Source: Methanothrix sp. (GTDB lineage: Archaea; Halobacteriota; Methanosarcinia; Methanotrichales; Methanotrichaceae). Taken from it: DNA of 39,921 bases. Location of the stretch: positions 1-39,921 of the forward strand of contig JAPKYA010000082.1 of assembly GCA_026394565.1 (NCBI GenBank), written 5' to 3'. A model generated the notes under the pieces. That model ran no database searches. It saw nothing but the letters and a program-made list of their open reading frames with translations, and was not told where the DNA came from. Made by a program: the position numbers and the translations under genes. This document shows positions 25,632 through 33,285 of the stretch, piece by piece. Each line of letters begins with the position of its first letter. The stretch's first letter is position 1.

Positions 25632-26981
25632 TCAGGCCTTACCGGTTACTACTATCTCCAGAACATCTGCAAAGGTCTTTGCGCTGCCGGATGCAGTGGC
25701 CGCTATGCTCACTTTGTAAACGCCAGGAGCCACATTGGCATTCCAGATCCCTACATATTTGTATCCAGAGGTGCGTAGCAAGCTCGTTCTTGCTACCTCG
25801 GAGCCGTCTGGGCCGTTTACGATGGCGGTGCAGCGCAAAGCGCTATTTGCAGTCTGCACAGCGGTGCTGGACTGCGATGTCTTTCCTGAGGAACCCAGCT
25901 GAACCATCCCCGATTTATTCCCGGTGGCGCCTAAAGCGAACCCCTCAAATCCGCAGGTGGCGCATCCCTTGATTGTGAGTTTTACCTCGCCGTTTGACGA
26001 TGAATTCTCTGCAGCGTTTGTCTGCAACTCCAGGAAAGACGCCGTTAGGGTCGTAGTCGAGCCAAACCTTACGGGGTTGGGCTTGGCCTCGACATCCGTC
26101 AGCTCGAAGTTAAACTTGGGCTGGTTTTCCAGCCAGTCCCGCCAGGTATAAAGCCTGGCATCGAATCCCATGAGCTGCAGCGCGAACCAGACCAGGGAGG
26201 CCTCGACGCCCACGTTGGTGTAGACCACAATAGGCCGATCCTTCTCCAGCCCTGTGAAGACCTTTTGCAGATCTTCTTGCGGCTTAATACTCTCATTAAC
26301 CAGCACATTCTCATAAGGAATGTTTACCGCTCCGGGAATAGAGCCTATGCCGTAGTCCCTGGCGGGCCTGGCATCCACGATCTGGGCCCCGCCGTTAACG
26401 ACGAATTCATTGGTGGCGAGAAGCTCAGGCTTGAGCTGGGGGACATATTCTGTCTTCGGCCTTGTGGCAGACTTATTGCTGGTATTTCGCCCGGCTGCTG
26501 TCCAGTCATCGATGCTGCCGTCCAGAACTCTTACTTTTTCATGCCCCAGGTACTTGAGCAGCCAGTAGGTGAAGACCGCTGGGGATGGCCCGCCGCCGCA
26601 GGGAAGACACTCACCTGTAATTACCAGAGAGTCGTTTTGGGAAATGCCAGCTTCGCCAAGCAACCCGGCTATCTCCGAGGCGGACTTGATCCGACCACCT
26701 TCGTCTAAAAAGCCCTCGTAGTTGATATTGACGGAACCTTCCCTGTATCTGGTAGCATTGGGGCTGATGTCGAGCACGATGTCGTCAGGCGAGACCGCCG
26801 TCGGAGATATAAATGCCTCGGCAAACCTGCCCGTTTCCGTGCCCGCCAGGACTGGCGAGCTCAAGACCAGGCCATGCAGAAGGATGGAAATTATCCCATA
26901 AACGATCATCGTCTTCGCGCTGACCGAGAACCCCTTGCGTTCTGCTCGGCTGAAATCTGAAACAATATGTCGTAATGTCAT
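25632..26981 (-). CDS. Exported two-domain rhodanese-like protein with CxxC insertion and Ig-like C-terminal domain
   Basis: 449 residues from ATG 26981 (TTGGAGAAAAA upstream). The signal/anchor helix is MIVYGIISILLHGLVLSSPVLA. Rhodanese domain 1 has the loop VITGECLPCGGGPSPAVF, a CxxC where ordinary domains have no Cys; VRVLDGSIDDW follows. Domain 2 has QIVDARPARDYGIGSIPGA, but its active loop reads VVYTNVGVEASLVW, so the catalytic Cys is Thr. A ~115-residue C-terminal beta domain contains KGCATCGFEG. It is the last gene of the operon, overlapping no neighbour; its paralogue lies 26 bases upstream. Confidence 0.85.
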   Translation of the reverse strand: MTLRHIVSDFSRAERKGFSVSAKTMIVYGIISILLHGLVLSSPVLAGTETGRFAEAFISPTAVSPDDIVLDISPNATRYREGSVNINYEGFLDEGGRIKSASEIAGLLGEAGISQNDSLVITGECLPCGGGPSPAVFTYWLLKYLGHEKVRVLDGSIDDWTAAGRNTSNKSATRPKTEYVPQLKPELLATNEFVVNGGAQIVDARPARDYGIGSIPGAVNIPYENVLVNESIKPQEDLQKVFTGLEKDRPIVVYTNVGVEASLVWFALQLMGFDARLYTWRDWLENQPKFNFELTDVEAKPNPVRFGSTTTLTASFLELQTNAAENSSSNGEVKLTIKGCATCGFEGFALGATGNKSGMVQLGSSGKTSQSSTAVQTANSALRCTAIVNGPDGSEVARTSLLRTSGYKYVGIWNANVAPGVYKVSIAATASGSAKTFADVLEIVVTGKA

Positions 26982-27006
26982 TTTTTCTCCAAATAGTTTC
27001 CCGCCC

Positions 27007-28107
27007 CTAATCGGCAGCATCGCTCTTTAGCTCTTGATTTGTTGCCCAGTCCCGGTAATTGTAGAGCCTGGCATCATAGCCCATCATCTCCAAGGCGAAC
27101 CAGACCACAGATGCCTTCATGCCCGTATTGGTGAAGACAACTAACGGCTGGTCTTTGTCCAGCATCATGAAAACCTTATTCAACTGCTCCTCGCCCCTGA
27201 TCCTTTTTCCATTCAGCACGCTGGCATAGGGCATGCTGATTGATCCCGGTATGCTGCCGGACCCAAACTCCTGCAGGGTCCTGGCGTCGACAATCTGCGC
27301 CTGTCCGCTTTTGACGAAGTCGTAGGTGGCAGTATAATTTCCCGTCTCGGCCGGAATATAAATCTTGCCGGGGAGTATCTCGGCTTCTGTCGTAGTGGTC
27401 CGTCCCGATGCGGCCCAATCTTCAGCCGTCCCATCCAGGACCCTAACCCTCTCATGGCCCAGCCCCTTCACCATCCAGTAGACGTAAGTCGCCACAGATG
27501 GACCTCCCCCGCAGGGCAGGCATTCCCCGTAGAGCACGACTGAATCCTCACGTGAGATTCCCGCGTCCCCAAGGATTTTTGAGATTTCAGGAACGGGCTT
27601 CAAAACTCCCGCTTGCACATTGAACTCCATGTAAGGTATGACCACTGAGCCTGCAATATGGGTGCTGGAGTTCTCGCTCACGTCCAGCAGAATATCGCTG
27701 TCTGTGATATCTTCCAAAGGCGCAATGATGGCTTTTGCTTCATCGCTGCGTGTAATGTTTGATGGTTCTTCAGCAGGCTTCTTGGACGTGGCATTCCTAG
27801 TGTTGTCTGTCGTCTTATCTCCTGCAGTCTTAACATCGGTCGTTTCCGTTGTCTCAGTGGAAGCGCTCATGTTCCATCTCAACTCTCTTGACTTCGCCGG
27901 CCACTTGGCTGCAGTCTGTTCCTGGCTGCTGATAGGTTTTCCAATCTCATCCAGCTTGGCCATGGGGTCCCAGCCGCTGTCGTCGCAAGCCCCTCCTAGT
28001 GAAGCGCATTCAGCTCCGGCATATGCGCTCTGTGACAGCGCCATGACCGCCAATAAGGCTCCGCAGATTACAGGGATCAGCACGAATTTAGATTTTAGTA
28101 AATCCAT
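27007..28107 (-). CDS. Exported two-domain rhodanese-like protein with CxxC insertion
   Basis: 366 residues. The signal peptide is FVLIPVICGALLAVMALSQSAYA, followed by AECASLGGACDD, a Cys pair near the mature start. A ~65-residue Thr/Ser-rich linker precedes domain 1, whose loop is VVLYGECLPCGGGPSVAT (CxxC). Domain 2 keeps QIVDARTLQEFGSGSIPGS and the RDWATNQ end, but the active loop VVFTNTGMKASVVW has no Cys. It is more similar to the 25632 protein than to the 2868 protein. In the operon it lies between the CxxC thioredoxin and its paralogue. Confidence 0.86.
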   Translation of the reverse strand: MDLLKSKFVLIPVICGALLAVMALSQSAYAGAECASLGGACDDSGWDPMAKLDEIGKPISSQEQTAAKWPAKSRELRWNMSASTETTETTDVKTAGDKTTDNTRNATSKKPAEEPSNITRSDEAKAIIAPLEDITDSDILLDVSENSSTHIAGSVVIPYMEFNVQAGVLKPVPEISKILGDAGISREDSVVLYGECLPCGGGPSVATYVYWMVKGLGHERVRVLDGTAEDWAASGRTTTTEAEILPGKIYIPAETGNYTATYDFVKSGQAQIVDARTLQEFGSGSIPGSISMPYASVLNGKRIRGEEQLNKVFMMLDKDQPLVVFTNTGMKASVVWFALEMMGYDARLYNYRDWATNQELKSDAAD

Positions 28108-28169
28108 TTCATTCCACCAGATTTTTAGGCAGCTAGCTCTTCTTTTACCTTCTCTAATGAATTGCCTTC

Positions 28170-28406
28170 TTATTTATTGAGCATTCTTTTGATCTCTTCC
28201 ACGGTAGCCGTCTTGCCCATCATCATGGACTTACCGTCCACGTAGAGCGCCGGAGTCATCATCACCCCGCGGTCCATGATTTCCTGGATGCTGTCTACCT
28301 TTACAATCTCGGCCTCGATGCCCAGCTCCTGGACTGCCTTTTCTACGTTCTTTGTCAAGCTCTTGCACTTGGCACAACCCGTTCCTAAGACTTCTATCTT
28401 CACCAT
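28170..28406 (-). CDS. Small thioredoxin-fold CxxC protein (MTH895/TM0996 type)
   Basis: 78 residues from ATG 28406, five bases after GGTGA; 28415 is also possible. It reads KIEVLGTGCAKCKSLTKNVEKAV, with the redox GCxxC early in the fold, and PALYVDGKSMMMGKTATVEEI, with the cis-Pro. This is the archaeal glutaredoxin-like family of ~80 residues, often encoded beside ArsR and UPF0718 permeases. It probably reduces or shuttles thiols in the cytosol, feeding the CcdA-like protein encoded 58 bases upstream. Confidence 0.88.
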   Translation of the reverse strand: MVKIEVLGTGCAKCKSLTKNVEKAVQELGIEAEIVKVDSIQEIMDRGVMMTPALYVDGKSMMMGKTATVEEIKRMLNK

Positions 28407-28463
28407 TTCATTCACCTTTAGAGTTTGATTTTTATCGAATAAACTTGAGCCCTTTCCTTTAGC

Positions 28464-29324
28464 CTAAATCAGTTGCCAGTAGATGAGCGGGGCCAGAGCT
28501 AATAGCGTGATTCCCGTTATCAACCGGATGGCAACTCTGTGTTTGTTCCGGAAATTATCCACTTGCTTCGGACTCATACCTAATGCGATTATTCCTCCCA
28601 GGAGCAGCACTGGAAGTGCTATGCCCAGGTTATAAACCATCAGATAAATTAGCCCTGATGAGGCAAATCCATAGCTGGAGATTATACCGATGATAGCTAT
28701 GTAGACCCCTCCCACACAGGGGGCCCTTACCAGCGAGAAGAGCGCTCCTAAAAGGAAATAGGAGCTGACACTTCGGCTGGCAATGACACTATGGACATAT
28801 TTCTTAGTCCAATCCGTGCGGAAGAGGGACGTGCCTCCACTTTGCAGCCTCCTCGCGTCCTCCATCTGCATTACTCCCAAAAACAATAGGACAGCTGCCA
28901 GGACAAGGCGAAACATAGCGGCAGTGGACTTTTCCTGTAGAACACTAAATAGGCCTACTCCAAAAATAATGTAGACCACGAATGTACCCAAGGAAAAGAA
29001 GGCCACCATAGTCAAGATATCTCTTCTGCGGCCCGTACTTGCCAGCATTGAGCTTGCCAGAAAGGCTAGCATGGCCAGAAGACAGGGGTTGAAGCCTGCT
29101 AAAAGGCCGGCTGCAAAGACGGTAGCTATGGACGATATGGTAAGATCTTTGAGAGCATTTTCAGAAGCGCATGCCGGAGAGGCAATTACGGTGATCTGTG
29201 AGTTATCACTGGCTGTGGCAGGCGATAAAACCATGACTAAGGCTACTGTCAGCAGAATTGCTGTGATGCAATATCGTACAGCCTTCATTCTAGTCTTCCC
29301 GGATTGATGCACCATAGTAATCAA
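28464..29324 (-). CDS. CcdA/DsbD-type membrane thiol carrier with N-terminal leader
   Basis: 286 residues (start uncertain; ATG 29288, MKAVRY, is a good alternative). A signal-like helix (ITAILLTVALVMVLSPATAS) precedes the core. Core helices contain GLLAGFNPCLLAMLAFL and ALFSLVRAPCVGGVYIAI; each Cys follows the typical N-P-C or A-P-C context of DsbD/CcdA proteins. Six or more membrane segments are seen. It transfers electrons outward, here plausibly to the exported CxxC rhodaneses encoded two genes downstream. Distant from the 7500-8216 protein. Confidence 0.87.
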   Translation of the reverse strand: MITMVHQSGKTRMKAVRYCITAILLTVALVMVLSPATASDNSQITVIASPACASENALKDLTISSIATVFAAGLLAGFNPCLLAMLAFLASSMLASTGRRRDILTMVAFFSLGTFVVYIIFGVGLFSVLQEKSTAAMFRLVLAAVLLFLGVMQMEDARRLQSGGTSLFRTDWTKKYVHSVIASRSVSSYFLLGALFSLVRAPCVGGVYIAIIGIISSYGFASSGLIYLMVYNLGIALPVLLLGGIIALGMSPKQVDNFRNKHRVAIRLITGITLLALAPLIYWQLI

Positions 29325-29341
29325 AGCTGCAAATAGGAGGT

Positions 29342-29366
29342 TGCCGGAGGGAGGTTTTCTCCGGCA
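29342..29366. repeat. Inverted repeat between permease and CcdA-like genes
   Basis: TGCCGGAG (29342-29349) pairs perfectly with CTCCGGCA (29359-29366) around a nine-base loop, in the only long gap (93 bases) of this operon. On the plus strand it is followed by a T run, on the minus strand not, so it is not a simple terminator of the operon. It could set an RNA processing site or attenuate downstream genes. Confidence 0.5.
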
Positions 29367-29417
29367 GATTTTTCTGCTATGCTTGCCGATCTAGTCCGAT
29401 CGATCATCAGGATGTAA

Positions 29418-30491
29418 TCAGGAGACAATCGCTCCGTAGAGCATACCCACTAGAGTGGAGACTATCACTACCAGGCCGATATAAACACCCCCCTTCTTTA
29501 TGCCTATGATTCTTGTGATCACTATAATGCTTGGTAGGCTCAGCGATGGCCCGGCCAGGAGCAGAGAAAGCGCCGGACCTGCAGCCGTTATTCCTGTGCT
29601 GTAACCAAACAGAGTCCCTACTATTGGTACCTCCAGCAGGGTCGGCATATAGAGCAAAGCCCCGATAATAGAGGCTGTAAGGCACGCTAGGAAGCTGTTC
29701 GAGCCTAATGCGGTCCTGAGCAGCTCTGTGGGCATAAAGTAACCAATAATGCCCGTTATGAAGGTTCCAATCACCAGTAGGGGAAAGATCTTCTTGGTCA
29801 GAGACCAGGTCTCGTTGAAGAAGGCACTCTTTTCTTCAGAGGAGAAATATCTTGTCAGGACAAAAGCAGCAGCTACTATGAATGCAGCTACTATCGTCCA
29901 TTTCAGCGAAAATTCTAATTTTGAGGTGGCGGATAGCAACACTCCAATTAGGAGCGCAATGAATAGAACCGAAATGCGCTCAGTCCGACCACTTTCTTGT
30001 GGCTCGGTCGCCGCTTGGGTAGCTTGAGCTGGTGTATTGTTTGGTGGAATCTCGCACTTCTTAGGGCTTCTCTCGAATATGGCAGCCATGATCAGGCCGA
30101 TGATAACTGCCATAGATACTGCTGCAACTGCCCTGGCAATTCCCAGATCCAACCCAAGAACTCTTGCAGTGAGAACTATGGCCAGGAGATTTATGGCAGG
30201 GCCAGAGAAAAGGAAAGCAGTTGCAGGACCTATTCCTGCACCCTTCTTTTCTATTCCGGCGAACATGGGCAGTATAGTACAGCTACAGACTGCCAGTATT
30301 GTTCCGGATGTAGCTGCTACGCTATAGCATAGCCACTTGGGAGCATCTGCTCCAAAGTACTTAAGCACCATTTCCGTCTTGAGGAGTGCGGCGATGGCCC
30401 CGGCAATAAAAAATGCGGGTATCAGACAGGTTAAAACGTGCGCCGATAAATATTCCAGCAATGTTTGCAGTCCTGCTTGCAAGGCCGCCAT
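29418..30491 (-). CDS. UPF0718/ArsP-superfamily permease
   Basis: 357 residues with ~10 membrane helices. First half: HVLTCLIPAFFIAGAIAALL and TSGTILAVCSCTILPMFAGI, the family C-x-C motif, then FLFSGPAINLLAIVL. Second half: ALLYMPTLLEVPIVGTLFGY. A central hydrophilic loop of ~40 residues separates the halves. Family members export metalloid compounds; this branch differs from the ArsP-like one at 9180. It starts 22 bases after the arsR stop and leads the rest of the operon. Confidence 0.85.
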   Translation of the reverse strand: MAALQAGLQTLLEYLSAHVLTCLIPAFFIAGAIAALLKTEMVLKYFGADAPKWLCYSVAATSGTILAVCSCTILPMFAGIEKKGAGIGPATAFLFSGPAINLLAIVLTARVLGLDLGIARAVAAVSMAVIIGLIMAAIFERSPKKCEIPPNNTPAQATQAATEPQESGRTERISVLFIALLIGVLLSATSKLEFSLKWTIVAAFIVAAAFVLTRYFSSEEKSAFFNETWSLTKKIFPLLVIGTFITGIIGYFMPTELLRTALGSNSFLACLTASIIGALLYMPTLLEVPIVGTLFGYSTGITAAGPALSLLLAGPSLSLPSIIVITRIIGIKKGGVYIGLVVIVSTLVGMLYGAIVS

Positions 30492-30513
30492 GATGGTGTA
30501 TGTAACCGTAAAA

Positions 30514-30858
30514 TCAGCTCCCGTTGTTCAATGATTTCTCCAAAATTCTTCCTGCCTCAGCAAGTTGTGATATCTGCGTTAGGGCCAGGGAATCTACCAT
30601 GCGAATTATTTCGAATACCTGAGGATCTTTTATGCAGTAGACCGTCCTTTTGCCGTCTACCTTGCGCTCCAATATATCTGCTTCGTGAAGGATGTTAAGA
30701 TGCTTGGATATGGTGGATTGGGATCTCTGGAAAGCGGGGAGAATCTCGCAGACGCATTTCTCGCCTCCGGATAAATATTCCAGCAGACAAAGCCGGGTGG
30801 GATCGGATAAGGCGCTGAGGATCTTAACGCGCAAGTCCGAGACGGATTTCTGTGTCAT
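30514..30858 (-). CDS. arsR: ArsR-family repressor (third)
   Basis: 114 residues. Winged-helix core: LSDPTRLCLLEYLSGGEKCVCEILPAF, with the C-V-C alpha3 site and an additional Cys in helix 1 (RLCLLE); SQSTISKHLNILHEADIL is the recognition helix and KVDGKRTVYCIKD the wing. It is the first gene of the operon running to 25632. The palindrome at 30879-30890 is likely its operator. Confidence 0.92.
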   Translation of the reverse strand: MTQKSVSDLRVKILSALSDPTRLCLLEYLSGGEKCVCEILPAFQRSQSTISKHLNILHEADILERKVDGKRTVYCIKDPQVFEIIRMVDSLALTQISQLAEAGRILEKSLNNGS

Positions 30859-30878
30859 TATGAAAACAGGTTAAACTC

Positions 30879-30890
30879 ATATTCGAATAT
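30879..30890 (-). promoter_or_regulatory. Perfect 12-base palindrome, putative ArsR operator
   Basis: ATATTCGAATAT is fully self-complementary and lies 20 bases before the arsR ATG. Its core matches the AT-rich TGA/TCA-type dyads bound by ArsR/SmtB proteins. It would regulate the arsR-permease-ccdA-trx-rhodanese operon. Confidence 0.6.
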
Positions 30891-30922
30891 AAACTTATCG
30901 CCATAAGACGATGAATAGATAA

Positions 30923-31519
30923 TTAAATTGAATCCAATGCCACTCTCAAAAACGCTTTTGCACTTCTTACCTTTGCAGGATCGTCAGCATCGGACATCTT
31001 TGCATCTGCTCTAGCCGCCTCTATTGCCTCTTTCAGGATCTTCATGGTCTCGACCGATCCTGGGCAGGATTCGTTTACCTTAATTTGATCCTCAGATCCA
31101 TAAATTCCCAGGAAGGGAAAGATGCGGCAGGACCACGGCCGGATGTCATAGATCTTGCAGCCCTTCGCTGATAGGTCGTAAAATTTGCAGGGCAGGATAT
31201 GCTTGAAGTCCAGTACTCCCGCCTTTTTTGGATCGGTAATTGTATACTTCTTAAGAGCCTTGTTGAGAGGGATCTTGAGGCCCTTAGCGATTGCAGCCAC
31301 ATCCTCCGGACGCAGCCTGATCGGGTCGCCCGTAGTGCAACAGTTTCCGCACCTTTGGCATGCAAAGATCATGTGGCAGGCCATGCGATAGTAATCGACA
31401 GTGGTGTAGCGGGGAGCGTCCAGCTCCGTGAAGATCTGCCCGTCCGGCAAGGACGCAGCAGATAGGAGCTGCAAAGCGATTTTTCTCGGATCTCTCTCCA
31501 ATTCCGGCATTTCTGTCAT
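30923..31519 (-). CDS. YkgJ-type CxxCxxCC metal-binding protein
   Basis: 198 residues. The zinc/iron-chelating domain signature is ACQRCGNCCTTGDPIRL, followed by PCKFYDLSAKGCKIYDIRP and WSCRIFPFLG, the remaining Cys ligands of this family. No membrane helix. It starts 38 bases from the divergent engB, so the two share a promoter region. Function in archaea is unknown; iron or zinc binding is expected. Confidence 0.85.
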   Translation of the reverse strand: MTEMPELERDPRKIALQLLSAASLPDGQIFTELDAPRYTTVDYYRMACHMIFACQRCGNCCTTGDPIRLRPEDVAAIAKGLKIPLNKALKKYTITDPKKAGVLDFKHILPCKFYDLSAKGCKIYDIRPWSCRIFPFLGIYGSEDQIKVNESCPGSVETMKILKEAIEAARADAKMSDADDPAKVRSAKAFLRVALDSI

Positions 31520-31557
31520 TTATTGCATAGACATCCTTTTCAATCTTGCCCTTCCTT

Positions 31558-32139
31558 ATGATAATCATGTCCAGGGAGATCGTCCTCATCGGCAGGTCCA
31601 ACGTCGGAAAATCCACCCTCTTTTGGGAGCTTACAGGAACTAAGGTTAGAGTGGGAAAACGTCCCGGAATCACTAAGTACCCCTTCAAGGCAAAAGTGGG
31701 GGACATATTTTATGTGGATATGCCTGGATACGGCTTCATGCTCAAAGCTTCCCGAGCCGACCAGGAGAAGACCAAGGACTTAATTGTGCAGTACTTTGAG
31801 CAGAATGCGCAGGAGATCATCCTGGCCATACAGGTGATCGACGCCGCCTCTTTCCTGGATATCGCCGATCGCTGGGAGGGGCGGGGTGAGGTGCCTTTTG
31901 AGATTGAGCTGTGGGAATTTTTAAACGATATGGGGATGGATGTGGTTTTAGCCGCCAACAAGATGGATCGCATCGGCAAGGAGGATGTGGATGGGGCACT
32001 GGATCTTATCTGCGAGCGGCTGGGCATGATGCCTCCCTGGACGCAGTGGACGGATAAGGTCGCACCCATCAGCGCCAAGCGCGGCCAGGTCCAGCCGATT
32101 CGAAGCATTATCGGGAAAAAACTGTCTGGAAAAAAGTAG
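31558..32139 (+). CDS. engB: EngB/YihA-type GTPase
   Basis: 194 residues from ATG 31558 (31567 is also possible; TTG 31546 less so). G1 is LIGRSNVGKSTLFWELTG, G2 the Thr in GKRPGITKYP, G3 VDMPGYGFM, G4 AANKMDRIG and G5 ISAKRGQ. The protein is a small TRAFAC-class GTPase linked to ribosome assembly in bacteria; archaeal copies are typical in methanogens. It lies just before the fwd operon but 116 bases away from its start. Confidence 0.9.
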   Translation: MIIMSREIVLIGRSNVGKSTLFWELTGTKVRVGKRPGITKYPFKAKVGDIFYVDMPGYGFMLKASRADQEKTKDLIVQYFEQNAQEIILAIQVIDAASFLDIADRWEGRGEVPFEIELWEFLNDMGMDVVLAANKMDRIGKEDVDGALDLICERLGMMPPWTQWTDKVAPISAKRGQVQPIRSIIGKKLSGKK

Positions 32140-32178
32140 AAGTGAGATGAAGAGGGGGATGTCATAAGTGCTAACTAA

Positions 32179-32188
32179 GATATAATCC
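32179..32188 (+). promoter_or_regulatory. Possible TATA box of the fwd operon
   Basis: AGATATAATC lies ~70 bases before the preferred polyferredoxin ATG (32256), giving a leader of ~45 bases. It is the best TATA match between engB and the operon. Confidence 0.35.
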
Positions 32189-32255
32189 GTAAGTGTTCAT
32201 GCAAAACCTCTTTATCTCATCCGCTACAAAACCTCGCCCTCAGGCAGGGTGTCGG

Positions 32256-33284
32256 ATGAGAGATGTATTGCTGGAATCCCGAGATGATAAGCAGCATGTC
32301 TATCTGCCGGAGAAGTGCATCGGCTGTGGATCATGCGTCCAGATTTGCCCCAAAGGGGAGCTGGTTATCGGCTCCGTGGGCGCTGTGGCCCGCGGTCTGA
32401 TTGATAAAGATTTCATTGAGAAGAAAAGGAGCGGGGCATGCGTCCTGTGTGCTCTGTGCGCCCGCGTCTGCCCCACGGGTGCCTTGGAGCTCAGAACGGC
32501 AGGCAAGGCCGAGAAGGACGAGTCCTACCTCAGCGCGGCTCTGCAAGCCACGACAGTAAACGAAAGATGCGTGCACTGCGGCCTGTGTGTCGATGTTTGC
32601 CCGCAGTCCTGCATTGAGATTAAAGATCGGCACCTGGCGGAAGACGGCAGCTTGAGGCTGGAAGGCAAGACGATAATCGACTTGAACCGGTGCGTGCATT
32701 GCGGCTGGTGTGCAAAGCTCTGTCCTGCCGGAGCCATAACTTTCCAAAAGCCCTTTGCCGGACAGTTTTCCCGAAACGATAGCGTCTGCCAGGCCTGCCG
32801 GACATGTGTCAACACTTGCCCAGCCAACGCTCTCTTCAACAAAGAATGGAAGGCCGGAGAGATCGTGGAGAAGGTGACCCATAGAATTGATGCCTGCATC
32901 TACTGCGGGGCATGCGAAAATGCCTGTCCGGTGCGAGCAATCACCGTTTTGAAGACTGCCATCATACCGGAGATGAAGGGAAAGAAGGCTCTGGAGAAGA
33001 AACTGAGTGCCCCTGCGGCCAGGCCCACATTGACATCAATTCTCAAGACCGATGAGGATGCCTGTCTTGGCTGCGGAAACTGCGTCATAGCCTGTCCGGT
33101 CAATGCTCTCTCCGATCCCTACCTGGCTGCCGGCCATCTCAATGAAATGGATGAAAAACCGCTGCTGGAGGTATGCAACGGCACCGTCAAAGTCGTGAAC
33201 CAGGAGGTCTGCGGCTCCTGTGCCACCTGTAGCATGATCTGTCCGGTGCAGGCCATATGTCTGGTGCATAGGGAGGTGGCCTAA
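32256..33284 (+). CDS. fwdF: Polyferredoxin subunit of formylmethanofuran dehydrogenase, eight [4Fe-4S] motifs
   Basis: 342 residues from ATG 32256 (AGGGTGT upstream). The frame also has GTG 32193 and ATG 32199. Eight C-x2-C-x2-C-x3-C(P) motifs are seen: CIGCGSCVQICP, CVLCALCARVCP, CVHCGLCVDVCP, CVHCGWCAKLCP, CQACRTCVNTCP, CIYCGACENACP, CLGCGNCVIACP and CGSCATCSMICP. It passes electrons between ferredoxin and the catalytic FwdB/D unit. The stop is one base before the fwdA ATG, in the fwdF-A-C-D-B order of Methanosarcinales. Confidence 0.92.
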   Translation: MRDVLLESRDDKQHVYLPEKCIGCGSCVQICPKGELVIGSVGAVARGLIDKDFIEKKRSGACVLCALCARVCPTGALELRTAGKAEKDESYLSAALQATTVNERCVHCGLCVDVCPQSCIEIKDRHLAEDGSLRLEGKTIIDLNRCVHCGWCAKLCPAGAITFQKPFAGQFSRNDSVCQACRTCVNTCPANALFNKEWKAGEIVEKVTHRIDACIYCGACENACPVRAITVLKTAIIPEMKGKKALEKKLSAPAARPTLTSILKTDEDACLGCGNCVIACPVNALSDPYLAAGHLNEMDEKPLLEVCNGTVKVVNQEVCGSCATCSMICPVQAICLVHREVA

Positions 33285-33285
33285 A

